Below are positions 45,555-57,096 of a stretch of 64,000 nucleotides of DNA, one piece after another. The notes below the pieces were generated by a model, which had not been told where the DNA came from, searched no databases, and saw only the letters and a program-made list of their open reading frames with translations. The translations under genes and the position numbers were made by a program. The DNA lies in the NCBI RefSeq assembly GCF_900099905.1, contig NZ_FNEE01000006.1, positions 62,001 to 126,000 on the forward strand. Reading direction: 5' to 3'. This DNA comes from Mesorhizobium muleiense. Lineage in GTDB: Bacteria > Pseudomonadota > Alphaproteobacteria > Rhizobiales > Rhizobiaceae. Within the stretch, counting starts at the first letter, position 1, and each line of letters opens with the position of its first letter.

Positions 45555-46073
45555 ATGGCGGGTAGCGTCAACAAGGTCATTCTGGTGGGCAATCTCGGGG
45601 CGGACCCGGAAATCCGCCGTTTGAATTCGGGTGAGCCGGTCGTCAATATCCGCGTCGCCACCTCGGAAAGCTGGCGCGACAAGACTTCCGGCGAGCGCAA
45701 GGAAAAGACCGAGTGGCACAATGTCGTCATCTTCAACGAGCAACTCGCCAAGGTCGCCGAGCAGTATCTGAAGAAGGGTGCGAAGGTTTATGTCGAAGGC
45801 CAGTTGCAGACACGCAAATGGCAGGACCAGACCGGCAATGATCGCTACACGACCGAAATCGTGCTGCAGAAATTCCGTGGCGAGCTGCAGATGCTCGACG
45901 CACGCGGGCAGGGCGAGGGCGGTCAGGTCGGCAGCTATGCCGGTGGCGGCAGCAGCCGCGGTTCCGATTTCGGCCAGTCCGGCCCGGGCGAGAGTCTCAA
46001 TCGCGGCGGCGGTGGCGGCAACAAGGGTGGCGGCGGTTCGTCGCGCGAACTCGACGACGAAATTCCGTTCTGA
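45555..46073 (+). CDS. ssb: Single-stranded DNA-binding protein
   Basis: SSB of 172 residues that coats single-stranded DNA in replication, recombination and repair. An N-terminal OB fold ([20 protein letters not shown], then [19 protein letters not shown]) is followed by a glycine/serine-rich linker ([11 protein letters not shown] onward) and the partner-binding tip DDEIPF. Length and layout are normal. An SOS box precedes it; the uvrA-ssb divergent arrangement common in proteobacteria is here split by a block of about 2.5 kb. Confidence 0.97.
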   Translation: MAGSVNKVILVGNLGADPEIRRLNSGEPVVNIRVATSESWRDKTSGERKEKTEWHNVVIFNEQLAKVAEQYLKKGAKVYVEGQLQTRKWQDQTGNDRYTTEIVLQKFRGELQMLDARGQGEGGQVGSYAGGGSSRGSDFGQSGPGESLNRGGGGGNKGGGGSSRELDDEIPF

Positions 46074-46133
46074 TCCCTCGGCGCGAGCGGGTCTGCGCGA
46101 GCTGACACCCAGCTACTTGAGGTCACGCATTGG

Positions 46134-46166
46134 CGTCCCGAAAATCTGTCTCGGATTTTCGGGACG
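46134..46166. repeat. Perfect 13-bp hairpin after ssb
   Basis: CGTCCCGAAAATC (46134-46146) pairs with GATTTTCGGGACG (46154-46166), loop TGTCTCG. No T run, so it may be a repeat or an mRNA end rather than a classical terminator. The core GATTTTCGGG resembles the dispersed repeat at 12238. Confidence 0.65.
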
Positions 46167-46205
46167 TTGTGCGTTTGAGCGGTGCACGGTGAAAGGACGT
46201 ATCAG

Positions 46206-46631
46206 GTGAAAGCACGGATCAAATGGGTCGAGGAGCGCACTTTCGTCGGCGAGTCCGGCAGCGGTCACAAGGTGGTGCTGGGAACCGCGTTCGGACCGGA
46301 CGGCAAGACGCCGGGGCCGAGCCCGATGGAACTGGTGCTGCTCGGCACTGGCGGCTGCTCAGCCTATGATGTCGTCCACATTCTCGAAAAGGGCCGCGAG
46401 GCGGTCGAAGACTGCGTGGTTGAACTCGACGCCGACCGGGCGGAGAAGGAGCCGCGGGTGTTCACCCGCATCCATATGCATTTCATCGTCAAGGGCCGCG
46501 CGCTTTCGCCTGACAAGGTCAGGCGGGCGATCGACCTGTCGATCGAAAAATACTGCTCGGCCTCGGCAATGATGGCCAAGACCGCCGAGATCACCCACGA
46601 CTTCGAAGTTATTGATACGACGGCGAAGTAG
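46206..46631 (+). CDS. OsmC family protein
   Basis: Predicted peroxidase-type protein of 141 residues (OsmC/Ohr fold, YhfA-like group). VEERTFVGESGSGHKVVLG is followed by PSPMELVLLGTGGCSAYDVV (first Cys) and YCSASAMMAKTAEI (second Cys), the two reactive-Cys regions of the family. The start is GTG at 46206 with an AAAGGAC site; the frame is open to 46182. Monocistronic, terminator-like hairpin following. Confidence 0.88.
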   Translation: MKARIKWVEERTFVGESGSGHKVVLGTAFGPDGKTPGPSPMELVLLGTGGCSAYDVVHILEKGREAVEDCVVELDADRAEKEPRVFTRIHMHFIVKGRALSPDKVRRAIDLSIEKYCSASAMMAKTAEITHDFEVIDTTAK

Positions 46632-46680
46632 GATAGCGTCCAGTGGCCGTTCGTTGCGCGAGATGGATGACGAAAATGAC

Positions 46681-46717
46681 GGCCTCGGCAATCAAGCGCG
46701 AGGCCGCTTTCATTTTC
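46681..46717 (+). terminator. Possible terminator after the OsmC gene
   Basis: GGCCTCG (46681-46687) / CGAGGCC (46699-46705) stem followed by GCTTTCATTTTC. T run is interrupted; moderate support. Confidence 0.5.
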
Positions 46718-47345
46718 ATGCCGCCATCAACGCCTTGACGCCGTCGGCGACGAACTGCACGGCGAGCGCCGCGAGGATGACACCGAGCAGCCGGGTCAGG
46801 ATCGAGCGGCCGGTCTGGCCGAGGACCCGGTCGATGCGCTCGGCCAGCACGAACACCAGGTAAGTGATGACAAGGCAGATCGCGATGATGCCGACAAGGG
46901 CCGCCTGCGCGCCAAAACCTGGAAACGAGCCGGACAACAGGACGGTCGCTGAAATCGCGCCCGGACCGGCGATCAGCGGGATCGCCAGCGGAAAGGCGGC
47001 AATGTTGTGGATCATGTCCTTGGTGATGGCGACGTCGCCGATCTTCTCCTTGCGGTCCTGCCGACGCTCGAACACCATTTCGAAGGCGATGAAGAACAGC
47101 AGGAACCCGCCGGCGACGCGGAACGCCGGCAGCGTGATGCCGAACACCGACAGGATCGATGCGCCGGCGATTGCAAACAGCGCCATCACCAGGAAAGCAA
47201 TGATCGAGGCACGCACGGAAACCTGGTTACGCTCCTCGCGGTTCATCCCGCGCGTCACGGCAAGGAAGAGCGGCGCCAGGCCAGGCGGGTCGATGGTCAC
47301 CAGAATGGTGACGAAGGCGTTGAACAGGGTGTCGAAGCTCGGCAT
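46716..47345 (-). CDS. MarC family integral membrane protein
   Basis: Inner-membrane protein of 209 residues with six hydrophobic spans. LVTIDPPGLAPLFLAVT near the N-terminus, SILSVFGITLPAFRVAGGFL and IAAFPLAIPLIAGPGAISAT are characteristic of MarC/UPF0056 proteins. The role is unknown (multiple-antibiotic-resistance function is not supported in other species). Single gene, opposite to the OsmC gene. Confidence 0.92.
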   Translation of the reverse strand: MPSFDTLFNAFVTILVTIDPPGLAPLFLAVTRGMNREERNQVSVRASIIAFLVMALFAIAGASILSVFGITLPAFRVAGGFLLFFIAFEMVFERRQDRKEKIGDVAITKDMIHNIAAFPLAIPLIAGPGAISATVLLSGSFPGFGAQAALVGIIAICLVITYLVFVLAERIDRVLGQTGRSILTRLLGVILAALAVQFVADGVKALMAA

Positions 47346-47423
47346 CTCTGACCCTCCCCGCCGGGCGGTGCCCGAGACCCCAGCATTGGTAGAGCAAAGC
47401 GGCGTCAGGGGGAACCGTGCAGG

Positions 47424-47960
47424 TCAGGTGCTGGCGACGCGTCGCGCCAGGAACTCGACTTCGAGCCGCCAGGTCGCACCATTGTCCTGCGAGCGTTCGC
47501 CCAGCCAGCGGAACGAATCTTCGGTGATCCGGGAAAAACTCCAGCGCACCGCGGCGCCGGTGCCGTCGGCGCCTTGCTGGACGATGGTGTCGCCCTCGGC
47601 GCGGCCGAGCTGGCGGCTGTAATACTGGGTGCGCGGATCGCTCCAGAAGATATGCCAGGCGTCGACGCCGGGGTCATAGACGCGCAGTGTCGTGCCATAG
47701 AAGGTCCATTGGCCGAGCGAGTTCTGTGCGCCACTGTTCCGCGCGGGCAAGATCCATACGTCCTGGATCGCGCGGCCCTCGAGCACCCAGCCGAAATGCA
47801 CCTCGCCGCGTCCGGTCAGAACCTGGCCGTCTTCGAGATGGCGCGTGGCATCGAACGTCCAGGCGCCGACGAAGCGGCCGTAAAGGTTCAGTTTCTCGGC
47901 AAGGTCTGCGGCTGGCCCGTCGCTGTGCAGGGCTTCGGCAACGGAAGATGAATTGAACAT
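47424..47960 (-). CDS. Hypothetical protein
   Basis: 178-residue soluble protein, possibly beta-rich (GRFVGAWTFDATRHLEDGQV, then GEVHFGWVLEGRAIQDVWIL, GDTIVQQGADGTGAAVRWSF). The repeating W and GxW/EGRAIQDVWI pattern fits DUF1579-like small beta-barrel families. I start at ATG 47960; the frame is open to 48308 but that extension overlaps the divergent AraC gene and has no such structure. Divergent from, and probably controlled by, the AraC regulator. Confidence 0.72.
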   Translation of the reverse strand: MFNSSSVAEALHSDGPAADLAEKLNLYGRFVGAWTFDATRHLEDGQVLTGRGEVHFGWVLEGRAIQDVWILPARNSGAQNSLGQWTFYGTTLRVYDPGVDAWHIFWSDPRTQYYSRQLGRAEGDTIVQQGADGTGAAVRWSFSRITEDSFRWLGERSQDNGATWRLEVEFLARRVAST

Positions 47961-48044
47961 GGTTTCTGCCCACTTTGTCAGGAGACCGGGAAGAATAGGC
48001 TTGGCAGTCTTCTTGCGCTTGGGAAAAATTGCTATCTTTCGGCC

Positions 48045-48899
48045 ATGACGACGAGCGTGCATACACTGGCGTCCGGAAAAGGCTGGCGGGTGTCGGACGT
48101 AGTCTGCACTGCCGGCGCCGCTGATCGCCCGTTCGAGGAAGAGCATCGCAGCTTCTGTGTCGCAGTGGTGACCAACGGCACCTTCCGCTACCGCGCACGC
48201 CAGGGCACGGCGATGTTGACGCCGGGCGCAATTCTGCTCGGCAACCCCCGCACTTGCTACGAGTGTGGGCACGAGCATGGCGCCGGCGACCGCTGCATCT
48301 CCTATCATTTCAGCCCGGCCTATATGGAGCAGATCGTCGCCGACTCGCCGGGCGCGAAGAAGCTGGCCTTCAAGACGCCGCTTCTGCCGCCCTTGCCGGC
48401 GCTGGCACGGCTGCTGGCCGAGGCGGAAGCCGCGCGCGAGATGGCCGAGATCGAGGCGTTCGAGGAACTCGGACTGCGGATTGCCGGCGCAGCCGTCGCC
48501 TCCGGTATCACGCCCGCTGCCCGGTCACCGAGCCGCCGCGATCAGAAACGCGTTGCGGAGGCGGTGCGGCGCATCGAAAAGGATGCCGAAAGGCCGGTCT
48601 CGCTCGCCGAGCTTGCAAGCGAAACGGCGACCAGTCCTTACCATTTCCTGCGCAGCTTCCGGCATGTCGCGGGCATGACGCCCTACCAGTTCGTGCTGAA
48701 AACCCGGCTGCACAGGACGGCGGTGCGGCTGCGCATGTCGGACGAGGCGATCTCGACGATCGCCTTCGAAGCCGGGTTCAACGATTTGTCGACCTTCAAC
48801 CGCCGTTTCCGCCGCGTGATGGGGGAGGCGCCCGGCGCCTACCGGCTCCGGCGGCGAGGTGATAAATTGCCGAACGCGTCCGTGGTTCCGGCTTTGTGA
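48045..48899 (+). CDS. AraC family transcriptional regulator
   Basis: 284-residue regulator. The N-terminal half is a cupin-type sensing domain (about 10-150, with FEEEHRSFCVAVVTNGTFRY and CYECGHEHGAGDRCISYHF). The C-terminal half is a double helix-turn-helix (about 165-275; LAELASETATSPYHFLRSFR, then AFEAGFNDLSTFNRRFRRVM). The Cys-His cluster in the cupin region suggests metal or redox input, but this is inference. Divergent from the 47424 gene, with about 84 bases between. Confidence 0.9.
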   Translation: MTTSVHTLASGKGWRVSDVVCTAGAADRPFEEEHRSFCVAVVTNGTFRYRARQGTAMLTPGAILLGNPRTCYECGHEHGAGDRCISYHFSPAYMEQIVADSPGAKKLAFKTPLLPPLPALARLLAEAEAAREMAEIEAFEELGLRIAGAAVASGITPAARSPSRRDQKRVAEAVRRIEKDAERPVSLAELASETATSPYHFLRSFRHVAGMTPYQFVLKTRLHRTAVRLRMSDEAISTIAFEAGFNDLSTFNRRFRRVMGEAPGAYRLRRRGDKLPNASVVPAL

Positions 48900-49091
48900 A
48901 GCAAAAAATTGGCCTGACAATGAGCTTTGCCCCGGCGGCCACGAAAGCGCCTCGGCCATATCGTCGCAATCAGTGATATCCTTTTGAAATCACCACAAAA
49001 ACCGCCACTGGAAAACTGCCGCGGACGTTGGAGTTTCGGCCCGGCTTCCTATATAAGCACCGAGTGATTCCCGTTTTGATTGTGACCTGAT

Positions 49092-51902
<2,811 letters not shown>

Positions 51903-51959
51903 ATCTTGATGCGCAATGCCGGCCCGATGGACCGGCGCCGTCAACCGATAGTGGCCGGT

Positions 51960-52112
51960 CTAGAAGTGGCGTGAAGGCTTGCGGATACCGAAGCCTCCGA
52001 ATCGCTTGGCATTGGACTTGGCGCGGACGCGCTCTGCTTCCTGATGCAGCCCGAATACGGTGGCGATCAGCATGGCGATGGTCATTGCGGTGGCGAGCAT
52101 GTAGATCAGCAT
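51960..52112 (-). CDS. Small single-span membrane protein, 50 residues
   Basis: A 50-codon frame with a strong GCAGGAGAAC ribosome site nine bases before the ATG at 52112. The first 22 residues are hydrophobic (MLIYMLATAMTIAMLIATVF), followed by a basic tail (EAERVRAKSNAKRFGGFGIR). It lies between gyrA and coaD, convergent with gyrA. The combination of RBS, hydrophobic N-terminus and positive tail is hard to get by chance, but the protein family is unknown to me. Confidence 0.72.
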   Translation of the reverse strand: MLIYMLATAMTIAMLIATVFGLHQEAERVRAKSNAKRFGGFGIRKPSRHF

Positions 52113-52437
52113 GTGCGTGTTCTCCTGCACCTAGCAACGATCAAATGGGGTTTTGGTTTCATCTTCTGAAGCTGCAATCTAATGAACGCTGCGTGAAGCC
52201 TTCGTGATCGGCCCATTCATTGGTCGTTCATCTCGGCCAAAAGGTTCACTCAAAGCGCATCGCGATTACCGTGGCTCAGGCGATGCGCTTTGAAGTCCCG
52301 TTTGGGTGGATGCCGTTGTTCCAAACCGCTGCGCACCCTCGGGTCAGGCCCCAAAGGCAGGCGTTTGCGGCGACTTGCATTGGCGGCTCGCCGATCGGAT
52401 TTGCCTTTGCGAGAGAGGCTCGCTAGAAGCACCTGCC
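52113..52437. other. Intergenic stretch upstream of coaD
   Basis: About 325 bases between the small membrane gene and coaD. It contains one palindrome (52250-52293) and otherwise no gene or promoter that I can support. The open frame continuing into coaD from 52306 is not coding. Confidence 0.45.
52250..52293. repeat. Intergenic palindrome, AAAGCGC family
   Basis: TCAAAGCGCATCGC (52250-52263) and GCGATGCGCTTTGA (52280-52293) are exactly complementary (14 bp) with a 16-base loop. Related to 27719-27761. Confidence 0.75.
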
Positions 52438-52938
52438 ATGACCGAACGCATCGCCCTTTATGCCGGCTCCTTCGACCCGCCGACCAACGGCCATCTCGAC
52501 GTGCTGAAGGCGTCGCTGGCTGTGGCGGACACCGTCTATGCAGCGATCGGCATTCATCCCGGCAAGAAACCGCTGTTCTCGTTCGAGGAGCGGGTCGGCC
52601 TCATCGAAGCTGCGACGAAGGCCGAATTCGGTCGCGACGGCGCGCGCATCAAGGTCGTCGCTTTCGACGGGCTGGTCATCGACGCTGCCAGGAAGCAGGG
52701 CGCCTCGATCATGATCCGTGGCCTGCGCGACGGCACCGATCTCGACTACGAGATGCAGATGGCCGGTATGAACGAGACCATGGCGCCGGAACTGCAGACG
52801 GTTTTTCTGCCCGCCAGCCCTTCGGTGCGAACCATTACCGCCACACTTGTCCGTCAGATAGCCTCGATGGGCGGCGACATTCGCCCCTTCGTGCCGGCGG
52901 CCGTGGCTGGCGCACTCACCGCCAAATTTGCGAAATAA
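52438..52938 (+). CDS. coaD: Pantetheine-phosphate adenylyltransferase
   Basis: Fourth step of coenzyme A synthesis (4'-phosphopantetheine + ATP). 166 residues with [18 protein letters not shown] (HxGH-like T/HxGH motif of nucleotidyltransferases), [20 protein letters not shown] and the ISSS-like [17 protein letters not shown]. The ATG at 52438 begins the family N-terminus [13 protein letters not shown] repeat abuts its stop codon. In the gyrA-tgt cluster. Confidence 0.96.
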   Translation: MTERIALYAGSFDPPTNGHLDVLKASLAVADTVYAAIGIHPGKKPLFSFEERVGLIEAATKAEFGRDGARIKVVAFDGLVIDAARKQGASIMIRGLRDGTDLDYEMQMAGMNETMAPELQTVFLPASPSVRTITATLVRQIASMGGDIRPFVPAAVAGALTAKFAK

Positions 52939-52983
52939 TGCATGTCGCCCAAACGTGGAACCCGGTTTGGGGCAACGACATGC
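52938..52983. repeat. Intergenic palindrome abutting the coaD stop codon
   Basis: GCATGTCGCCCAAAC (52940-52954) faces GTTTGGGGCAACGACATGC (52965-52983). Same family as after cckA (27659-27704), again with the junction TAATGCATGTCGC at the stop codon. Confidence 0.72.
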
Positions 52984-53012
52984 GTGAAACAAAGGTTTTC
53001 GGAGAAAGATCC

Positions 53013-53603
53013 ATGCAGCTCAAAAGGCTCGCCACCTGCTTTGTCGTTCTTTTCGGTCTTGTGACCGCCTCCGTTTCGGCGTTTGCCGCCGATCCGGAAA
53101 ACACGATGATCATCACGCTTAAGGACGGCGACGTGACCGTCGCGCTCAGGCCCGATCTCGCGCCGAAGCATGTCGAGCAGATCAAGAAGCTGGTGCGCCA
53201 GGGCGCTTATGACAACGTCGCTTTCCACCGTGTCATCGACGGCTTCATGGCGCAGACCGGCGACGTGAAGTTCGGCAACATGAAGAACGGCTTCAGCGCC
53301 GACGCTGTCGGCACCGGCGGTTCCGATCTTCCCGACCTGCCGGCCGAATTCTCTCAGACCGAGCGCTATCAGCGCGGCGTGGTCGGGATGGCCCGCTCGC
53401 AGGACCCGGATTCCGCCAATTCGCAGTTCTTCATCATGTTCGCGCCGGCGCCGCCGCTCGATGGCCAGTACACCATCGTCGGCAATGTCGAGAACGGCAT
53501 GGAGTTGGTGGACAAGATCAAGAAAGGCGACGCGGCGCAGAACGGGGTCGTCACCGATCCCGATCGCATGATCAAGGTGCGCATCGCCGCCGACGGCAAG
53601 TAA
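53013..53603 (+). CDS. ppiA: Peptidyl-prolyl cis-trans isomerase, exported
   Basis: Cyclophilin-type isomerase of 196 residues with a signal peptide (MQLKRLATCFVVLFGLVTAS, cleavage near residue 26). The cyclophilin core has FHRVIDGFMAQTGDV, GVVGMARSQDPDSANSQFFI and FAPAPPLDGQYTIVGNV. An RBS GGAGAAAG lies seven bases before the ATG at 53013. The cytoplasmic sister ppiB follows 30 bases later. Confidence 0.93.
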   Translation: MQLKRLATCFVVLFGLVTASVSAFAADPENTMIITLKDGDVTVALRPDLAPKHVEQIKKLVRQGAYDNVAFHRVIDGFMAQTGDVKFGNMKNGFSADAVGTGGSDLPDLPAEFSQTERYQRGVVGMARSQDPDSANSQFFIMFAPAPPLDGQYTIVGNVENGMELVDKIKKGDAAQNGVVTDPDRMIKVRIAADGK

Positions 53604-53632
53604 ACCCATTTATTTCAAAAGGATATTCTGAC

Positions 53633-54145
53633 ATGGCCGAGATCAAGGACCGCGAGAACGCGCTCATCATGGAAACGACCAAGGGCAAGGTCGTCATCGA
53701 ACTGTTTCCCGATCTGGCGCCTGGCCATGTCGGCCGCATCAAGGAACTGGCGCGCGAAGGCGCTTACGACGGCGTGGTGTTCCACCGCGTCATCGACGGT
53801 TTCATGGCGCAGACCGGCGACGTGAAATTCGGCAATTCCAGCAAGCCCTCTTTCGCACCGGCGCGCGCCGGCACCGGCGGCTCCGACAAGCCCGATTTGA
53901 AGGCGGAGTTCTCCAACGCCAATCACGGCCGCGGCACCTGCTCGATGGCGCGCTCGCAGAATCCGAACTCGGCCAATTCGCAATTCTTCATCTGCTTCGA
54001 CGATGCCGCCTTCCTCAACCGCCAATACACGGTCTGGGGCCAGGTCATCGAAGGCATGGACAATGTCGACAAGATCAAGCGCGGCGAGCCGGTGCCGGAT
54101 CCCGACAAGATCGTGTCGCTGAAGGTCGCGGCCGACGTGAAATGA
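53633..54145 (+). CDS. ppiB: Peptidyl-prolyl cis-trans isomerase, cytoplasmic
   Basis: Second cyclophilin of the pair, 170 residues without a signal peptide (starts MAEIKDRENALIMETTKGK). It has the same core, FHRVIDGFMAQTGDVKFGNS and ARSQNPNSANSQFFICFDDA. The two genes are probably products of one duplication followed by loss or gain of the signal peptide. Its stop overlaps the 37-residue frame that leads into queA. Confidence 0.94.
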   Translation: MAEIKDRENALIMETTKGKVVIELFPDLAPGHVGRIKELAREGAYDGVVFHRVIDGFMAQTGDVKFGNSSKPSFAPARAGTGGSDKPDLKAEFSNANHGRGTCSMARSQNPNSANSQFFICFDDAAFLNRQYTVWGQVIEGMDNVDKIKRGEPVPDPDKIVSLKVAADVK

Positions 54146-54255
54146 CCTCCTCGGCTGTCGCGGCTATCACTCGGATACTTGCCGCGGCGGCCGCTCCGGC
54201 GCTGGCGACGGGGTCGATCGCTGGCGCCTGGGCGGTGGCCTGCCCGGAACTTTGA
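54142..54255 (+). CDS. Possible 37-residue hydrophobic peptide gene
   Basis: ATG overlaps the ppiB stop (ATGA), and the 37 codons read MTSSAVAAITRILAAAAAPA then a further hydrophobic stretch ending in ACPEL. Composition suggests one membrane helix or a signal-like peptide. It ends 12 bases before queA and its TGA belongs to the queA ribosome site region. It may only serve translational coupling. Low support. Confidence 0.3.
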   Translation: MTSSAVAAITRILAAAAAPALATGSIAGAWAVACPEL

Positions 54256-54267
54256 GGCGGGATTTTC

Positions 54268-55380
54268 TTGCGCGTCGATCTTTTCGACTTCGATCTGCCG
54301 GAGGAGCGCATCGCGCTTCGACCGGCAGAACCGCGCGACAGCGCCAAAATGCTGGTTGTCAGGCCGGGTGAAGGTCTCGAAGACCGGACGGTGCGCGAGC
54401 TGCCGTCGCTGCTCGAGACCGGTGACGTGCTGGTCTTCAATGACACCAAGGTCATTCCGGCACAGTTGAAGGGCATCAGGCGGCGCGGCGAAGCGGCGGC
54501 GCAAATCGAAGCCACGCTGCACATGCGGGTGGCGCCGGACCGCTGGCTGGCTTTCATGCGGCCGGGCAAGCGCATCGCCGCCGGTGACCGCATCCATTTC
54601 GGCCATGACGCCAATTCCTGCTTTCTCGGCCAGCTCGATGCCACGGTGATCGAAAAGGGCGAGGCTGGCGAGGCTTTGTTGGGTTTTGACCTCTCAGGTG
54701 CGTTTCTCGACGAGGCGCTGCACGCCGTCGGTCACATTCCGCTGCCGCCTTATATCGCTTCGAAGCGCGACGACGACGAACGCGATCGCAGCGACTACCA
54801 GACCATCTATGCCAGGGAGGAGGGGGCTGTGGCGGCCCCCACGGCCGGCCTGCATTTCACGCCCGAGCTTTTCGCCGCCCTCGATGCCAAGGGCGTCGAA
54901 CGGCGTTTCGTCACCCTGCATGTCGGCGCCGGCACGTTCCTGCCGGTGAAAGTCGACGACACCGCCGATCACAAGATGCATGCCGAGATCGGTTCGGTCA
55001 GTCCGGAAACCGCCAGGGCGCTGAACGCGGCAAAGGCGCGTGGCGGGCGCATCATCGCCGTCGGCACGACATCGCTGCGCCTGCTGGAGAGCGCCGCGCG
55101 GAAGGACGGCATGCTGGCTGGATGGTCGGGTCCGACCGATATCTTCATCACGCCCGGCTATCGCTTCAAGGCCGCCGACATGCTGATGACCAATTTCCAT
55201 CTGCCGCGCTCGACGCTGTTCATGCTGGTTTCGGCATTTTGCGGTCTGGAAACGATGCGTGCGGCCTATGCGCATGCCATCGAGAACCGCTACAGGTTCT
55301 ACTCCTACGGAGATGCAAGTCTGCTGCTCAAGCAGGAGAACGATGGACGCGCGCCCGGTATAGAACAAGGAATTCAATGA
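54268..55380 (+). CDS. queA: tRNA preQ1(34) S-adenosylmethionine ribosyltransferase-isomerase
   Basis: Adds the epoxycyclopentanediol from S-adenosylmethionine to preQ1 in tRNA (queuosine pathway). 370 residues; marks are [18 protein letters not shown] at the N-terminus, [31 protein letters not shown] and [17 protein letters not shown]. Starts at TTG 54268, with GAGGCGGG seven bases upstream. Stop overlaps the tgt start by four bases, so the two queuosine genes are coupled. Confidence 0.95.
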   Translation: MRVDLFDFDLPEERIALRPAEPRDSAKMLVVRPGEGLEDRTVRELPSLLETGDVLVFNDTKVIPAQLKGIRRRGEAAAQIEATLHMRVAPDRWLAFMRPGKRIAAGDRIHFGHDANSCFLGQLDATVIEKGEAGEALLGFDLSGAFLDEALHAVGHIPLPPYIASKRDDDERDRSDYQTIYAREEGAVAAPTAGLHFTPELFAALDAKGVERRFVTLHVGAGTFLPVKVDDTADHKMHAEIGSVSPETARALNAAKARGGRIIAVGTTSLRLLESAARKDGMLAGWSGPTDIFITPGYRFKAADMLMTNFHLPRSTLFMLVSAFCGLETMRAAYAHAIENRYRFYSYGDASLLLKQENDGRAPGIEQGIQ

Positions 55381-56507
55381 CTAAAGCGTTCACCTTCAAG
55401 GTGCTGGCGACCGACGGCAAAGCGCGGCGCGGCTCCATCACCATGCCGCGCGGAGAAATCCGCACGCCGGCCTTCATGCCGGTCGGCACCGGCGGCACGG
55501 TCAAGACCATGTATATGGATCAGGTGCGCGGCGTCGGCTCGGACATCATCCTTGGCAACACCTATCATCTGATGCTGCGGCCGGGCGCCGAGCGTGTGGC
55601 GCGGCTTGGCGGTCTGCATGAATTCGCCCGCTGGCCGCACCCGATCCTGACCGACAGCGGCGGCTTCCAGGTGATGTCGCTGTCGAAGCTGAGGAAACTG
55701 ACCGAAAAGGGCGTCACCTTCCGCTCCCATATCGACGGCGCCGCCTATGAGATGTCGCCCGAGCGCTCGATCGAAATCCAGGGACTGCTCGGCGCCGACA
55801 TCCAGATGCAGCTCGACGAATGCACCGCGCTGCCGGCCATGGAGAAGGAGATCGAGCGGGCGATGGAGCTGTCGCTGCGCTGGGCCGAGCGTTGCAGGAC
55901 GGCGTTCGGCGACCAGCAGGGCAAGGCGATGTTCGGCATCGTCCAGGGCGGCGACATACCGGCCCTGCGGCTGCGCTCCGCGCAGGCGCTGAAAGCGATG
56001 GACCTCAAGGGCTACGCGATCGGCGGGCTGGCGGTCGGCGAGCCGCAAGCGGTGATGCTCGAAATGCTCGACATCACCTGCCCGGAGCTGCCGGCGGACA
56101 GGCCGCGCTATCTGATGGGTGTCGGCACGCCCGACGACATATTGAAATCGGTGGCGCGCGGCATCGACATGTTCGATTGCGTGATGCCGACACGCGCTGG
56201 CCGCCATGGCCTCGCCTATACAAGGCGCGGCAAGGTCAATCTGCGCAACGCCCGCCATGCCGACGATCCGCGCCCGTTGGACGAGGAGAGCGACTGCCCG
56301 GCTGCCCGAGATTATTCACGCGCCTACCTGCACCATCTGGTCCGCTCGCAAGAGGCGCTCGGGGCGATGCTTCTGACCTGGAACAATCTTTCCTACTACC
56401 AGAAACTGATGCAGGACATTCGTGCCGCCATCGAAGCCGGTACCTTCGAGGCGCGGGCGGCGGAAATTTCCGAGGGCTGGGCCAGGGGCGATATCCCGGC
56501 GATGTGA
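55377..56507 (+). CDS. tgt: tRNA-guanine transglycosylase
   Basis: Replaces G34 with preQ1 in tRNAs with GUN anticodons. 376 residues; marks are [36 protein letters not shown] (the Asp nucleophile-containing SGGFQ loop), FGIVQGGD and [20 protein letters not shown]. The zinc site occurs near the C-terminus ([20 protein letters not shown]). The start overlaps queA. Confidence 0.96.
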   Translation: MTKAFTFKVLATDGKARRGSITMPRGEIRTPAFMPVGTGGTVKTMYMDQVRGVGSDIILGNTYHLMLRPGAERVARLGGLHEFARWPHPILTDSGGFQVMSLSKLRKLTEKGVTFRSHIDGAAYEMSPERSIEIQGLLGADIQMQLDECTALPAMEKEIERAMELSLRWAERCRTAFGDQQGKAMFGIVQGGDIPALRLRSAQALKAMDLKGYAIGGLAVGEPQAVMLEMLDITCPELPADRPRYLMGVGTPDDILKSVARGIDMFDCVMPTRAGRHGLAYTRRGKVNLRNARHADDPRPLDEESDCPAARDYSRAYLHHLVRSQEALGAMLLTWNNLSYYQKLMQDIRAAIEAGTFEARAAEISEGWARGDIPAM

Positions 56508-56688
56508 TCGAGCCCTCAGGTGCTCAGCAGAGATGCACGGTTTCAGCGCCCGCGTACATCCGCCGTTTGGCTGCACTAAAGCTTCCCCCAGGTCCGCTTC
56601 TGCCTGAGCGCCGTCCTGACGCTTGAAAGCCGGGCGGCAGTCTGCCACAAGGGCGGCCTATGCGTGCAAGCTTGAGCAGGACCGGGCA

Positions 56689-56925
56689 ATGAAGGCATTT
56701 TTCGTGCAGATAAAGTGCGATCTGGGCAAGTCCTATGACGTTGCCGGCGCATTGGCCGATGCCGAGATCGCCTCGGAAATCTACTCGACAGCCGGCGACT
56801 ACGATCTGCTCGCCAAATTCTATGTCGACGACGATGAAGACATCGGCCACTTCGTCAACGAGAAGGTGCAGAGTCTTCCAGGCATCAAGGACACGTTTAC
56901 AGTCGTCACCTTCCGCGCGTTCTGA
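56689..56925 (+). CDS. Free-standing Lrp/AsnC-type RAM ligand-binding domain
   Basis: 78-residue protein equal to the C-terminal half of Lrp/AsnC regulators (RAM domain), without the helix-turn-helix. MKAFFVQIKCDLGKSYDVAG, then EIASEIYSTAGDYDLLAKFY and a C-terminal VVTFRAF are typical. Such single domains can bind amino acids or form mixed oligomers with full-length regulators. The frame is open upstream to 56623 but without a domain. It precedes the ATP-grasp cluster by about 170 bases. Confidence 0.85.
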   Translation: MKAFFVQIKCDLGKSYDVAGALADAEIASEIYSTAGDYDLLAKFYVDDDEDIGHFVNEKVQSLPGIKDTFTVVTFRAF

Positions 56926-57096
56926 GCGGCGCCTGCCGCCTGCCCGGGCACAAGGCAAAGCCTGACCCAGCCATATCGGCGCTGCCCTAATTTTAGGCAG
57001 GTCGCGACATACTGATCGCCAACATCCTCCAAATCACCGATTGCGCTTGATTTTCTCCGGTGACGCCAGTGAAATGGCCTGACAGGGAGTAAGCGA

